Positions 16,591-26,251 are shown, counted from the stretch's first letter. The stretch is 64,000 nucleotides of DNA from Deinococcus metalli (GCF_014201805.1 NZ_JACHFK010000005.1:236001-300000); one strand, 5' to 3'. The notes: a model not told the origin generated them from the letters alone. Numbers and translations: made by a program.

Positions 16591-19391
16591 GGGTGCGGCT
16601 CCGGGATGAAGGCGTTCAGGGTGATGCGGTACGCGCCGCCCGGCCGCGCGAACGTGCCGGGCACCGGACCGGCCGGGGGCGCCGCGGCCGACGGCTGCGC
16701 CGGCACCGTGCCCAGCACCCGCGTGCCCGCCGGGGGTGTGGCGGGCACGCGAAACGCCCATGTGCCCCCGGGCGGCAGCTCGCGCAGGCCGATCGCCTCG
16801 TGCACCCACGCGGCGCCGCGCGCGTCCAGCAGCGTGACCAGCGCCTGCGGCACGCCCACCGTGCGCGTCCCAACATTGGTGACGATCACCTCCACCTGCC
16901 CGTGGCGGACGCGGCTGCGCGCCATCAGGGGCCGGTCCTGCTCGCGGCCGGTCACCACGGCCCGCGCCGCGACCTCCACGCCCAGCCGGTCCAGCGGGGT
17001 GCCCGGCGGCAACACGTCCTGACCGGGTGCCGGGGGCAGGATGTCCACCCGGAAGGGCGTGCGCTCGCCGGGCCGCAGCTTGTGCAGGGTCAGGCGGCCC
17101 GCGTTCTCGCGGACCAGCGGCGTGCCGTCCGGGCCGCGCATGATCACGGTGACGGTCGTGTCGGCCGGGCGGGCGTCCACGTTGCGCAGTTCGCCCACCA
17201 CCGTCAGGCCGCCGTCTGCCGTGCGGCTCAGGCGCGTGGCGAGCACCTGCAGGACCGGCCGGTCCAGGACGTCCGCGGCAGACGTGGTGTCGGTGGTCAG
17301 CCGGCGCGGACTGCGGTAGAAGGCGACGGTCGGCTGGGTGTCCGCCACTGGCGGGGGCAAGGCCGTCGTGGGCGCCGGCGTGGTCGCGCTCCAGCCCAGC
17401 GCCGTGGGCGTCAGGGTCGTGTCGGTGACGTCAAACCAGTAGCCCAGCGGTGTCCACCAGCGCTGGGCGACCGGCACCGGCAGCGCGTCGCCCACCCGGG
17501 CCCGTGCCCGCACGCGGTCGAGCCGCGCGTACTCGCCGCGCAGGCCCCCGCCGGCCGGCACCTGCCGCGCCCCGGCGACCACCGCGGCCATCGCCACCTG
17601 CCCGGGCACCACCCGCGCCCGCAGCGCCGTGCCGGCCAGCACGGCCCCCACGCCCAGCACCAGCAGCGCCACCGGCCGGTGTGCCTCGGCCACCACCAGG
17701 ACCGGCCGCGCGGCGCGGGTCCGGCCCGGTCCGGTCCACGCGAGCATGCCGAGACCCAGCACCAGCGCCAGACCCGGGACGGAGCCCCACAGCACGCCCA
17801 GCGGGAAGGGCAGCGTCCCGCGCGCCGGGCGGGCCGGCACCGGGGGGATGTCCTCGCGCTCCCAGACCATCACGCCGTTCTCGACCGCGCCGATGGGGTG
17901 AAAGCCGGAGAAATGCAGCAGCGGGTCGAGCAGCGTGGACTTCGCGTACACGAATTTCAGGTGGGTGCGCTCCGGGTGGGTGAGCAGCGCCGCGAGCGGC
18001 CCCAGGTTCGGCAGGTCCGCGCGCTCCGGCAGCGCTGCGAGGCCCCGGGTGCGCGCCGTGAGGCCCGGCAGTTCCGGTGGCAGGTGCAGCAGGCCCGACG
18101 GCGTGCCCGCCCGCGTCTGCGCGGACATCAGCGCCAGTTGCCGGCCGAAGCCCACGGTCAGGAAGCGGTAGCGCCAGTGCTCGTCCTTCTCGATGAAGTT
18201 CAGGATCGGCTGCATGTCGATCCGTGCGGGTTCCAGCGGGCGCCGCGTGCCCAGCGAGTGCACGCCCACCGAGAACAGCGCCGTGCCCACGACCAGCGCC
18301 ATCAGGCCTGCGCGCGCCCGGCCGGGCGCACCGATCCGCAGGCCCAGCCCCACCGCGCCCGCCAGCGGCAGGCACAGCAGCAGCCCGAAGAACAGCAGCG
18401 TCTCGGGCGGCGTGGCGACCAGCGCCGGGTGCCCGGCGGCGGCGCCCAGGACGGCCAGCGCCGAGATCCCTGCGAGGCCCGCGCCCGCCCGCGTCAGGGC
18501 GACCGCGCCGTCCAGCGGCCGGCCGGGCCGCGCGCGCCGCCACAGGCCCGGCAGTGCCCACAGCACGCCCGCCAGCGGAACCAGCAGCGTGACCAGCACG
18601 TCCCGCCCCTCGGCCGCCGGCACGCTCGGGGCGCGCAGGGTCACGCCCGCCGGCCCGGTCCACGCGGCCGTGACTGCCAGCATCAGCACGCCCGGCACGG
18701 CGCACAGCGCGGCCAGCCCCACCGTCCGTACGGTCCGCCGACGACCGTGCGGGTCCAGCGCCGCGAGCGCCAGCACGATCAGCAGGCCCAGCGGCAGTGC
18801 CGCCCCCGGGCACGCCAGACCCGCCGCCAGCAGCGTGAAGCCCGACGCCCACCACGCCCGGCGCGTCCCGGTGCCGTCCAGCGCGGCGCGCAGCGCCGGC
18901 ACAGCACTCATGGTCAGGGCGGCACCCAACACGGCGTCCAGGTGCCCGAACACGCTCAGCTGCGCCGCGACGGGCGCCGCGATCCCCGCCAGGACGGCCG
19001 CCAGCCCCGACGCGTCGGCCGGCACGCCCAGCGCGCGGGACGAGCGGTAGATGCCCACGACCAGCAGCAGCGCCGAGAGCAGCTGGAGCACACCGTACGC
19101 TCCGGTGGGCGTGAGGGCATGCTCCAGCGCGGCGAGCAGTTGCGGCGCCAGCGGCGGCAGGCCGGTCAGGGGCATGCCCACGTACCAGCGCGGCTCCCAC
19201 GGATCGAAGGGGTGCTGCCGGTACGCGGACGCCATGAACAGCAGCGTGCCCGCTCCGTCGGAGTTCAGAAACGCCCGCGAGAGCATCAGCGTGCCGTGCA
19301 GCAGGCCGGTCAGGAGCAGCGCCAGCCACAGCAGTCCCCCCGGCACCGGGCGGGCCAGGGGCAACGCGGACGGGGACGCGGCGGCGCTCAC
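16587..19391 (-). CDS. Giant polytopic membrane protein of glycan module A (GT-C / PTPS-related-like)
   Basis: A 934-residue inner-membrane protein. About ten hydrophobic helices lie between residues 20 and 380. Early on it has HPFDPWEPRWYVGMPL followed by a PPL motif, typical of the large polytopic proteins annotated '6-pyruvoyl-tetrahydropterin synthase-related', which resemble GT-C glycosyltransferases. A soluble periplasmic region (about 385-530) includes RYRFLTVGFGRQLALMSAQT. Two further helices follow (about 535-600), then beta domains (about 700-934) with FxLYD-like patterns (VVGELRNVDARPADTTVTV). It is paralogous over its length to the protein at 23113-26244. Transfer of sugars from a lipid carrier is a plausible but unproven role. 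Confidence 0.75.
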   Translation of the reverse strand: MSAAASPSALPLARPVPGGLLWLALLLTGLLHGTLMLSRAFLNSDGAGTLLFMASAYRQHPFDPWEPRWYVGMPLTGLPPLAPQLLAALEHALTPTGAYGVLQLLSALLLVVGIYRSSRALGVPADASGLAAVLAGIAAPVAAQLSVFGHLDAVLGAALTMSAVPALRAALDGTGTRRAWWASGFTLLAAGLACPGAALPLGLLIVLALAALDPHGRRRTVRTVGLAALCAVPGVLMLAVTAAWTGPAGVTLRAPSVPAAEGRDVLVTLLVPLAGVLWALPGLWRRARPGRPLDGAVALTRAGAGLAGISALAVLGAAAGHPALVATPPETLLFFGLLLCLPLAGAVGLGLRIGAPGRARAGLMALVVGTALFSVGVHSLGTRRPLEPARIDMQPILNFIEKDEHWRYRFLTVGFGRQLALMSAQTRAGTPSGLLHLPPELPGLTARTRGLAALPERADLPNLGPLAALLTHPERTHLKFVYAKSTLLDPLLHFSGFHPIGAVENGVMVWEREDIPPVPARPARGTLPFPLGVLWGSVPGLALVLGLGMLAWTGPGRTRAARPVLVVAEAHRPVALLVLGVGAVLAGTALRARVVPGQVAMAAVVAGARQVPAGGGLRGEYARLDRVRARARVGDALPVPVAQRWWTPLGYWFDVTDTTLTPTALGWSATTPAPTTALPPPVADTQPTVAFYRSPRRLTTDTTSAADVLDRPVLQVLATRLSRTADGGLTVVGELRNVDARPADTTVTVIMRGPDGTPLVRENAGRLTLHKLRPGERTPFRVDILPPAPGQDVLPPGTPLDRLGVEVAARAVVTGREQDRPLMARSRVRHGQVEVIVTNVGTRTVGVPQALVTLLDARGAAWVHEAIGLRELPPGGTWAFRVPATPPAGTRVLGTVPAQPSAAAPPAGPVPGTFARPGGAYRITLNAFIPEPHP

Positions 19392-19456
19392 CCGGTCACG
19401 GTACGCCGCCGGTCGTCACGCGCTTCTGAACGCTCCGGCCATGCTTGAATGCGGGC

Positions 19457-20851
19457 GTGGCCCCCCGCTTCCTCCGTGTCCGGCGCCGGGCGATGCCGTC
19501 CTGGCCGGTGCTGACGGTGGCCGCGCTGGTCGCCCTGCTGCTGGGCCTGGGGGTGCGGGCGCTGGTCGCGGCCCGGCATGGCCCCACGCCCGCCGCGGAC
19601 GCACAGACGGCCGTGGGGGCGCTGGGCGACGGCGGCGGGGTGCTCGCGTGGCGACCGGACCTGGGGGGCCCGCGCGTCATGGAGGCCAACACCCGTGAGG
19701 CGATCACGGACTCGTGGCTGCGCGGCGAGCGGGAACTGCGGTACGCCGCGCGCAGCGGCGACCTCGCCGGCCTGGGCGACCTGTTCCAGGAAGCGGCCCT
19801 GGATGACGCGCGGGCCGTGGCCGCCGGCGGGGACGCCCTGCTCAGCTGGGGGCACGCGCCGCAGCTGCGCTTCTACGCCCCGGACGGCTCGACCATCGCG
19901 TTCACCGACACGTTCCGCTACGTGGCCCTGAATCCCGACGCTGCTGCGACGCCCGAGGTGCTGCGCGTCGCGGCCCGCACGCTGGACGTCAGCATGACGC
20001 TCGACGACGGCACCTGGCGGACCCACCACCAGCGCGTGACCGCGGACCGGGCCCTGCCCCCCGCGCTCCTGGGTGTGCCTCCCACCGCCTTCCGCGCGGT
20101 GCGCGCCGGCCCGCGCTGGTGGACGCGCCCGGCCGACACGCTGCGCCGCGACGTCGCGGCGGTGAGCGACCTGGGGCTCGGGCCGCTGCTGCTGGAGGTG
20201 GACGCCGGCGCCGACCCGCGCACCGTGGCCGCGCTGGCCGCGCCGCTGGCCACGGTGCTGAGCGCCGCGCACGCCGCCCGCGTGGCCGTGATGCTGGATG
20301 TGCGCGCCCCGCGCCTCGACCCGCTGCGCCTGCCCGCGCTGGACGCCGCGCTGCGTGCCTTGCCCGTGGATCAGCCGCTGGCGGGGGTGCTGCTCGGTCC
20401 CGGCGCGGCGCCCAGTGCCGAGCGGCTGGACGTGTGGCGGCGCGTGATCCGCGACCGGCGGCCGGACCTCGCCATCGGCCTGCGTGGTGACCGGGCGCCG
20501 GGACCGGTCGAGTTCCGCGTGGGGCGCGGCGCGTGGCCCACGTACCGCCTGCGCTGGTGGCCGGGCTGGCCCCTGACGGACGCCCGCCGCGCGTGGCAGG
20601 TGCAGAGCTTCCTTGCCTCGCACCCGGCCGGCGCCGAGGTCGGCACCCTGTACGACGAGCCTGGCAGCCAGCGTGGCCTGCTCACCCCGCAGGGCTTCTA
20701 CCGCCCGGAAGCTCGTGGCGTGCGCGGTGACGCCCGGCCACCCGGCCTGCCCGCACTCCTGCTGGAGGGGTTGCCGCTCCTGCTGCTGTGCGCGCTGGAG
20801 GGGTGGCGGACCCGCCGCGCGAACGTCAGGGCGCGGCGGGCACGCGGATGA
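19457..20851 (+). CDS. Membrane-anchored protein of glycan module A, NTF2-like plus possible TIM-barrel
   Basis: A protein of about 464 residues with one N-terminal membrane anchor (VLTVAALVALLLGLGVRALV) and the rest outside. After the anchor comes an NTF2/ARC6-IMS-like region (WLRGERELRYAARSGDLAGL, then a beta part ending DDGTWRTHHQRV). The second half has alternating beta/alpha units (LGPLLLEVDAG, ARVAVMLDV, LAGVLLGPGA, PDLAIGLRGD) that suggest a TIM-barrel hydrolase, without identified catalytic residues. It is a paralogue of 20826-22160 but lies on the opposite strand. The start could be GTG 19457 or ATG 19493. Confidence 0.65.
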   Translation: MAPRFLRVRRRAMPSWPVLTVAALVALLLGLGVRALVAARHGPTPAADAQTAVGALGDGGGVLAWRPDLGGPRVMEANTREAITDSWLRGERELRYAARSGDLAGLGDLFQEAALDDARAVAAGGDALLSWGHAPQLRFYAPDGSTIAFTDTFRYVALNPDAAATPEVLRVAARTLDVSMTLDDGTWRTHHQRVTADRALPPALLGVPPTAFRAVRAGPRWWTRPADTLRRDVAAVSDLGLGPLLLEVDAGADPRTVAALAAPLATVLSAAHAARVAVMLDVRAPRLDPLRLPALDAALRALPVDQPLAGVLLGPGAAPSAERLDVWRRVIRDRRPDLAIGLRGDRAPGPVEFRVGRGAWPTYRLRWWPGWPLTDARRAWQVQSFLASHPAGAEVGTLYDEPGSQRGLLTPQGFYRPEARGVRGDARPPGLPALLLEGLPLLLLCALEGWRTRRANVRARRARG

Positions 20852-22160
20852 GCCGCGTTCCGCGCGCCGTGGGCTGACCGTCCGGGCCGAGCACGTCGGT
20901 CAGGGGAATCCGCCATCCGCCCCGTTCGCCCGCCGCTGCCAGCGCCGCGTCCAGTGCCCGGCGTTTCCACGGCAGGGGAGGGAGCAGGCCCCGCGCCGGC
21001 AGGGCCAGCAGCGTCTCCGGGTGGTCGGTCGCCACGGCGGGGGAGGTCGTCACGGTCCCCGACAGGCCCGCCCGCGCGCCTGCCGAGGGCTCCGGCGTGT
21101 GCCCGCGCAGGGTCGCCACCAGGGCCACGCGGGGCGCGCCGAGCCGCAGGGCGTTCAGGGCGGCCACCGTGCCCGGGTCCGACGGATCGAGCGGACCCGG
21201 ATCGAAGGCCAGCGTGCCCGGCGGCAACTGGGCGATCACCTGCGCGCGCAGCGGCACGGCCTCCAGGGTCAGCGGCGTGGTGAAGGCGGGCACCACACCC
21301 ACCCCGGCGCGGCGGGCGCGGTCCAGTCCCATGCCCAGCGCCAGCAGTTCTGCCCGGGTGGGCGGCGAACTCAGCGGCGCCCACAGCGGCCCCAGGTGCC
21401 GCCGGCGGGCGCGGTCCAGCCACATGTCCCAGGTGTCGGGCGTCCACGTGGCCCACGTTTTCGGCAGCGTCAGCGCCCGCCACGAGGCCACCCCCGGCGT
21501 GAGCGTCCGGACTGGACCGGGCGTGGGCTGCACCTGCCGGACCGGCCGCAGCGCCGAGATGCGCCAGCGGCCGTCCCAGCGGCGCAGCGTCACGTCCAGC
21601 GTGCGCCGCGCCACCACGATGTCCGTCCAGGTCTTCCCGGCCGGGCGGGCCGTCGCCGCCCAGGAGTCGTCGCGCAGCTCCACGCTGTCGCCGTCGGCTG
21701 GTGCTGGACCGGACACGGTCACGCGGCGCACCTGGGCGTGGTGGTTCCAGTCGAGCAGCAGGCCGCGCGCTCCCAGCCGGGCCTGCCGCAGCGCCGAGTC
21801 CGTGAACAGGCCCGGCAGGCCCGTCAGGTCGCCGGAGCGCCGCGCGTACGTCAGTTCCGCGTGGGCCAGCAGGTACGCCAGCCGCACGTCCTCGCGCGAC
21901 ACGCCGTCCAGCGCCGCGTCGGCCGGTCCCGGCTGCCAGTGCAGCGGCGGCACGGGTTCGGGGCGCCGCGCCAGGTTCAGGGCGCTCGCCTGCTCCTGCA
22001 CGACCGTCACGCGCGGATACAGCTTCCCGAGCAGCCGCAGGCCCAGCAGCGCGCCCGCCGCCGCGCCCAGCAGCAACAGCGCGAAGACGATCAGCTTCAC
22101 GCGCCGTGCCCGGAGGCTGTCGGCCGGTCGAGCGGCCACGGCCGGTCCGGGCGCGCTCAC
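20826..22160 (-). CDS. Membrane-anchored protein of glycan module B, NTF2-like plus possible TIM-barrel
   Basis: A 444-residue protein with an N-terminal anchor (LIVFALLLLGAAAGALLGL, about 22-40) and an NTF2-like region containing AELTYARRSGDLTGLPGLF, clearly the counterpart of AARSGDLAGLGDLF in the protein at 19457-20851. The second half alternates strands and helices (HLGPLWAPLS, AGVGVVPAFT, GTLAFDPGPLDPSD, APRVALVATLRG), again barrel-like. The GTG start overlaps the upstream lipoprotein stop (GTGA). Its 3' end overlaps the convergent paralogue by 26 bp. I do not recognise an enzyme family. Confidence 0.7.
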   Translation of the reverse strand: MSAPGPAVAARPADSLRARRVKLIVFALLLLGAAAGALLGLRLLGKLYPRVTVVQEQASALNLARRPEPVPPLHWQPGPADAALDGVSREDVRLAYLLAHAELTYARRSGDLTGLPGLFTDSALRQARLGARGLLLDWNHHAQVRRVTVSGPAPADGDSVELRDDSWAATARPAGKTWTDIVVARRTLDVTLRRWDGRWRISALRPVRQVQPTPGPVRTLTPGVASWRALTLPKTWATWTPDTWDMWLDRARRRHLGPLWAPLSSPPTRAELLALGMGLDRARRAGVGVVPAFTTPLTLEAVPLRAQVIAQLPPGTLAFDPGPLDPSDPGTVAALNALRLGAPRVALVATLRGHTPEPSAGARAGLSGTVTTSPAVATDHPETLLALPARGLLPPLPWKRRALDAALAAAGERGGWRIPLTDVLGPDGQPTARGTRLIRVPAAP

Positions 22161-23116
22161 GGCTGCTCCCACGGCAGCGTGGCGGTGGTGCCGGCCACCG
22201 CCAGCTGCAGCGTCCGCGCGCTGGACAGACGCGGGATGTCGACCTCCACACGGCCCAGGACCGTGAACCCCTGCGTGGCCCACACGCTGCGGCCACGTGC
22301 GTCCAGCGCGGTCACCTCGACCGGGGTGCCGTCGTCCGGCAGCGCTCCGTCGTCCCAGGTGAGCGGACCGACCTTCAGCGTGTCGCCCCCCCACAGCGCG
22401 GGCGGCGTGCCGCCCAGCAGCGCCGAGCGGGCCGAGGCGCGCAGGGCGGCGTGCCATGGCCCGGCGCGCACGTTCAGCGTCCACGTTCCCGGCTGGTCCG
22501 GGGTCAGCGCCCACTGGGCCTCGCCGTTCACCGTGACCCGCTCCGCGACCACCTCGGCGCCCGCCGGGCCACGTCCCGTCAGTGTGACCAGCGTGCCGTC
22601 GGGGACCGGTGCCCCCGACGCGTCGAGCACGGCGGCGCGCACCACCCACGGCTCACGCTGCCCGATCCGTACGGTGGCGGGCATGACCGTCACCGTGCCG
22701 CGTGCGGCGGCGGCCAGCGCGGCCACCGGGGCCGGGCGGGGCGGACGAGGCAGGGCCGCGCCGGGCGTGGCCGGCCCCGCAGTCACCCGCGCGCTCCCGA
22801 CCTGCCCGGTGCAGCCGTACACACCGCCGGGCAGGTGCAGCGTCTGGTCGAGCGGGCCGCCTCCGGCGCGGCCATCCCGCGTGAAGGGCCCGGTGGCCGA
22901 GTCGCAGCGGATGCGCCACGGCGTGCCAGTGGGCACGTCGCGGGCCTGGAGGGTGGCGCGGCCGGGCGTCACGCGCAGCAGCGGCGGCTGGGCGGGCTGG
23001 GGCAACAGCGTCACGTCGGGGGCGGCGGGCGGCGGGCGGTGGCACGCGCACAGGACGGAGGCCAGCAGCGCCGCCGTGCCGACCCAGGCGGCCATGCGGG
23101 GGGCGCGCAGGGTCAC
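22157..23116 (-). CDS. Predicted lipoprotein of glycan module B
   Basis: A 319-residue exported protein whose signal ends in ASVLCACHRPP; LCAC can serve as a lipobox. The mature part has Ala/Pro-rich linkers and Ig-like beta segments (PDGTLVTLTGRGPAGAEVV; WALTPDQPGTWTLNVRAGP), resembling invasin/Big-type beta domains. The GTG start at 23116 overlaps the stop of the giant membrane protein; a second start is the ATG at 23095. Both lipoproteins of this region directly follow a giant membrane protein, so they probably act together at the envelope. Confidence 0.68.
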   Translation of the reverse strand: MTLRAPRMAAWVGTAALLASVLCACHRPPPAAPDVTLLPQPAQPPLLRVTPGRATLQARDVPTGTPWRIRCDSATGPFTRDGRAGGGPLDQTLHLPGGVYGCTGQVGSARVTAGPATPGAALPRPPRPAPVAALAAAARGTVTVMPATVRIGQREPWVVRAAVLDASGAPVPDGTLVTLTGRGPAGAEVVAERVTVNGEAQWALTPDQPGTWTLNVRAGPWHAALRASARSALLGGTPPALWGGDTLKVGPLTWDDGALPDDGTPVEVTALDARGRSVWATQGFTVLGRVEVDIPRLSSARTLQLAVAGTTATLPWEQP

Positions 23117-26100
23117 GGCACTTCCCGGCGGAACGCGTCCGCGACCACGCTGACCGTCCGTGGTCCGGCGGGTGCAGGGGCAGGGGACAGCAGTTCGCGG
23201 TAGCCGGCGGGCAGGGCCGTGCTCAGGATCGCCGTGCGGGACTGCATGGGCGGCACCGCCTCCAGCAGGAAGGACTGGGTGACCCACGCCACGCCGCGCG
23301 GGTCGCGCAGGGCCGTGATCACGTTCGTGATGGTCGCCTCGGTCGCGCCCGTGTTCTCCACCCGCACCTGGGCTCCGCGGCGCCACAGGGTCAGGCTGCG
23401 GTCGGTGGCGCGCTCGCTGGCCGTGCCCTGGGCGCGCACGTGGTACTGGGCGATGTCGCCCGGTTTCACAGCCATGCCGGCGCCGTCGAAGCGCACCAGG
23501 AAGGGCGTGCGCTCGCCCGGCAGCAGGTGGTGCAGTGCCCGCTCGGCCGCGTCGTTGCGCGCCAGTTCGCTGCCGTCTGCCGCCGTGAGCGCGGCCGTGA
23601 TCGTGACCGCCGCTGGCCGCGTCCCGACGTTCTCGACCTCGCCGACGACCGCCACGACCTCCCGGGCGCCGGGCGCACTCCGGGCGGCCACGACGCGCGA
23701 CGTCAGCACCCGGATCGGCTCGGCCAGCGGTACCTGTGGGGGCGGCCCGGCCAGGGCGGGCAGCGGCTCGAAGCGCTCCGGCGGGCGCACGCTGAGCTGG
23801 GGCCGGGCCAGCACGCGCCAGCCGGCGGACGTGTGGCGGAACTCCTGACGGATGATCTCGCGCCGCTCACCCAGCGCCGTGAACCACGTGAGCTGCACGC
23901 GGGCGCTCGCCACGCTGCCCACGCGCTCCGGGGCGCCGGTGTACGCCACGTCCAGCACCTTCAGGCTGTCGAGCTTCGCGTACCCGCTGCGCAGACCGCC
24001 CACCACCGACAGGTCGAGCCGCCAGCGCTCCTCGGTCAGGCCCGCCTGCGGCTCGATGAACGCGTACGCGTCACCGAAGCGTTTGAAGTCGATGGCGTCC
24101 CAGTACGCCAGAATCGTGCTCTGTACGGTTGAGCGGGGCTTCAGTACCCACGCGGCGCTGCCCAGCCCCAGCAGCCCCACGGCGGCCAGCAGCAGCGCCG
24201 CGCGCCAGCGTTCGCGCACGCCCAGCCGTCCGCGCCGGCGCAGGCGCGAGCGCCAGCGGCCCAGCGGCTGGAGGCGGGCCAGCCGGCCCCACCACGCGCC
24301 GCTTCCCGCCGGCGCCGGCGCGCTGTCCTCGCGCAGCCAGCGCACCCAGAACAGCCGCGTGGGCCGCGGCGCGCGGACCGGCGGCACCCGCACCGCCAGG
24401 CTCAGCAGCGCACCGATGGCCGCGCCGGGCGGAAGCACGCCCCACATCAGGCGCTGCCACGCGGGCAGCTCCCGGCGGGGCAGCCGGGTGGGCAGCGCGG
24501 GAATGCCCGGGTGCTCCCACACCATGATGTTGCCCGGCAGCACGCCCTGGCGCTCCCAGCCGAGCGCGTGCAGCATGGGGTCGTAGAACGCGTCGTTCGA
24601 CAGGATGAAGCGCAGGTTGTACTTCTCGGGCATGGTCAGGAACTGCGTCAGGCTCGCCAGGCCCGGCACGCCGGTGTACTTCGCGCCCTCCAGCCGCTCG
24701 ACGGGCGTGGTGGTCATCTCCGGCAACTTGCGCGCCGAGTGGTAGTTCCCGTCGGGGCTGGTCGCCTTCGTGTTCGCCGCCAGCCACGCCATCTGGTCCC
24801 CGAAGCCCAGCGTCATGTAGCGGTAGCGCAGGTGGTCGCCCTGCTCCAGGAACCGGACCAGCGGGGCCACGTCGATGCGGTCCGGCTGGAACTTGCGCTG
24901 GTACGTCAGGGTGCACACCAGCACCGACAGGGTCGCCGCGCCGGCCAGGCCCAGCACGCTCAGGGCGCGGTGCACGCGCCGGCCCAGCCGCGCCACCGCC
25001 AGCGACCGCAGCGCGCCGTGCCGCCACGACTCGACCACCAGGCCCGCGTACGGCAGGATCAGGATCGACGCCCAGAACGTGAAGCGGTCGAGCGTCAGGA
25101 TGTAGAACGACCCGCGCAGGAGCAGCTTCGGGATGGGCGTGGTGCCGCCGGTGCCGAGCAGCGTCAGCAGCAGGATGCTGGCCGTGACGGGCCAGCGCGG
25201 CAGCGTGCGGTACGGCTGGAGCCCGCGCCGGACGGCGTCCACGTACAGCGGCAGCAGCGACGCCCACGGCACCAGCCAGAACATGAACCCGAAATCCCGG
25301 CGCACCAGGAAGTTCTCGCGGCTGCCGTGCGGAATGGTCACCTGCGTGATCGGGTCCGCGCGGCTCCACAGCCAGTACGGCAAGACCACCACGACCAGCG
25401 CCGTGATCGCCAGGGCGCCGTACACGCCGCTGCGGTACAGCCGGGGCAGCAGCCGGTACACGCGCCGGCCCATGCGGGCGGGCAGGCGGCGGCCCTGCGG
25501 CTCGCCCGGGCGGGGGCGGGCGGCGCCCTCCAGCACCAGCGCCAGCACGACAGGCGCGATGAAGAACACCGAGCCGAACAGTGTGGTCACGTGGTGCGCG
25601 GCGGTCGTGGCGGCCGTGAACGCCGCGCCCTTCAGGAGCAGCTGCTTGCGGCCGGTGCGGATATACCCGGCCGCGTACGGAATGGCGTTCAGCAGCAGTC
25701 CCAGGCTCAGGGTGGTGGGCAGCTGCCCGAACACCTGCACGGTCTCTGCGATGGAACTCGACAGCACCAGGATCACGGCGCCGTATCCGGCCGCGCGGGC
25801 CGGCACCAGCAGCTTGCCGAACCGGTAGATGCCGACCGCCATGCCGCTCAGCGCGAGGAGCTGCGTGGCGGCGAACGCGCCCAGCAGCCCCAGCGGGTAC
25901 GACAGCGCCCCGATCAGGTAGTGGCTCAGCGGTGGGTACGACGTCAGCGAGAACCCGGTGTACCAGCGCGGTTCCCACGGATCGAACCACGCGTGCGCGT
26001 AGTGCGACCCGAAGAACACGTGGATCAGGGCGTCGTAGGTGCGCAGGAAGCTGCCGCCCAGCAGCTGGCTGCCGTGCAGCACCGCGACCAGCAGCAGCGC

Positions 26101-26244
26101 CAGCGCCAGTAGCTGCCGCCCGGCCCGCTCGTCCCGGCTGAGGGCCGCTGGCCGGGTCGCCGCGGCGCCGGGCTGCGCGGCGGAAGGGGCTGGCAGCCAC
26201 GCCGGCCAGGACAGCGGCGGGCGGGCCGGGAAGCGCAGCCTCAC
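23113..26244 (-). CDS. Giant polytopic membrane protein of glycan module B (GT-C / PTPS-related-like)
   Basis: A 1043-residue membrane protein with ten or more helices between about 40 and 450. It shares with its paralogue the segment FDPWEPRWYTG followed by SYPPLSHYLIGALSYPLG, an acidic/aromatic loop and PPL motif typical of PTPS-related GT-C-like proteins. A periplasmic region (about 455-610) has RYRYMTLGFGDQMAWLAANT. After two more helices come an NTF2-like domain (about 725-830: STILAYWDAIDFKRFGDAYA) and FxLYD-like beta domains (VVGEVENVGTRPAAVTITAA; HHLLPGERTPFLVRF). The GTG start lies seven bases after the receiver stop. It probably transfers or modifies a surface glycan. Confidence 0.75.
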   Translation of the reverse strand: MRLRFPARPPLSWPAWLPAPSAAQPGAAATRPAALSRDERAGRQLLALALLLVAVLHGSQLLGGSFLRTYDALIHVFFGSHYAHAWFDPWEPRWYTGFSLTSYPPLSHYLIGALSYPLGLLGAFAATQLLALSGMAVGIYRFGKLLVPARAAGYGAVILVLSSSIAETVQVFGQLPTTLSLGLLLNAIPYAAGYIRTGRKQLLLKGAAFTAATTAAHHVTTLFGSVFFIAPVVLALVLEGAARPRPGEPQGRRLPARMGRRVYRLLPRLYRSGVYGALAITALVVVVLPYWLWSRADPITQVTIPHGSRENFLVRRDFGFMFWLVPWASLLPLYVDAVRRGLQPYRTLPRWPVTASILLLTLLGTGGTTPIPKLLLRGSFYILTLDRFTFWASILILPYAGLVVESWRHGALRSLAVARLGRRVHRALSVLGLAGAATLSVLVCTLTYQRKFQPDRIDVAPLVRFLEQGDHLRYRYMTLGFGDQMAWLAANTKATSPDGNYHSARKLPEMTTTPVERLEGAKYTGVPGLASLTQFLTMPEKYNLRFILSNDAFYDPMLHALGWERQGVLPGNIMVWEHPGIPALPTRLPRRELPAWQRLMWGVLPPGAAIGALLSLAVRVPPVRAPRPTRLFWVRWLREDSAPAPAGSGAWWGRLARLQPLGRWRSRLRRRGRLGVRERWRAALLLAAVGLLGLGSAAWVLKPRSTVQSTILAYWDAIDFKRFGDAYAFIEPQAGLTEERWRLDLSVVGGLRSGYAKLDSLKVLDVAYTGAPERVGSVASARVQLTWFTALGERREIIRQEFRHTSAGWRVLARPQLSVRPPERFEPLPALAGPPPQVPLAEPIRVLTSRVVAARSAPGAREVVAVVGEVENVGTRPAAVTITAALTAADGSELARNDAAERALHHLLPGERTPFLVRFDGAGMAVKPGDIAQYHVRAQGTASERATDRSLTLWRRGAQVRVENTGATEATITNVITALRDPRGVAWVTQSFLLEAVPPMQSRTAILSTALPAGYRELLSPAPAPAGPRTVSVVADAFRREVP

Positions 26245-26251
26245 GCGGGCC

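Noticed and set aside
16593..19448. A 951-codon plus-strand frame opposite the giant membrane protein.
   Set aside because: Its composition is Arg/Gln/His-rich and repetitive, with no hydrophobic core; the minus strand encodes a clear membrane protein paralogous to another gene.
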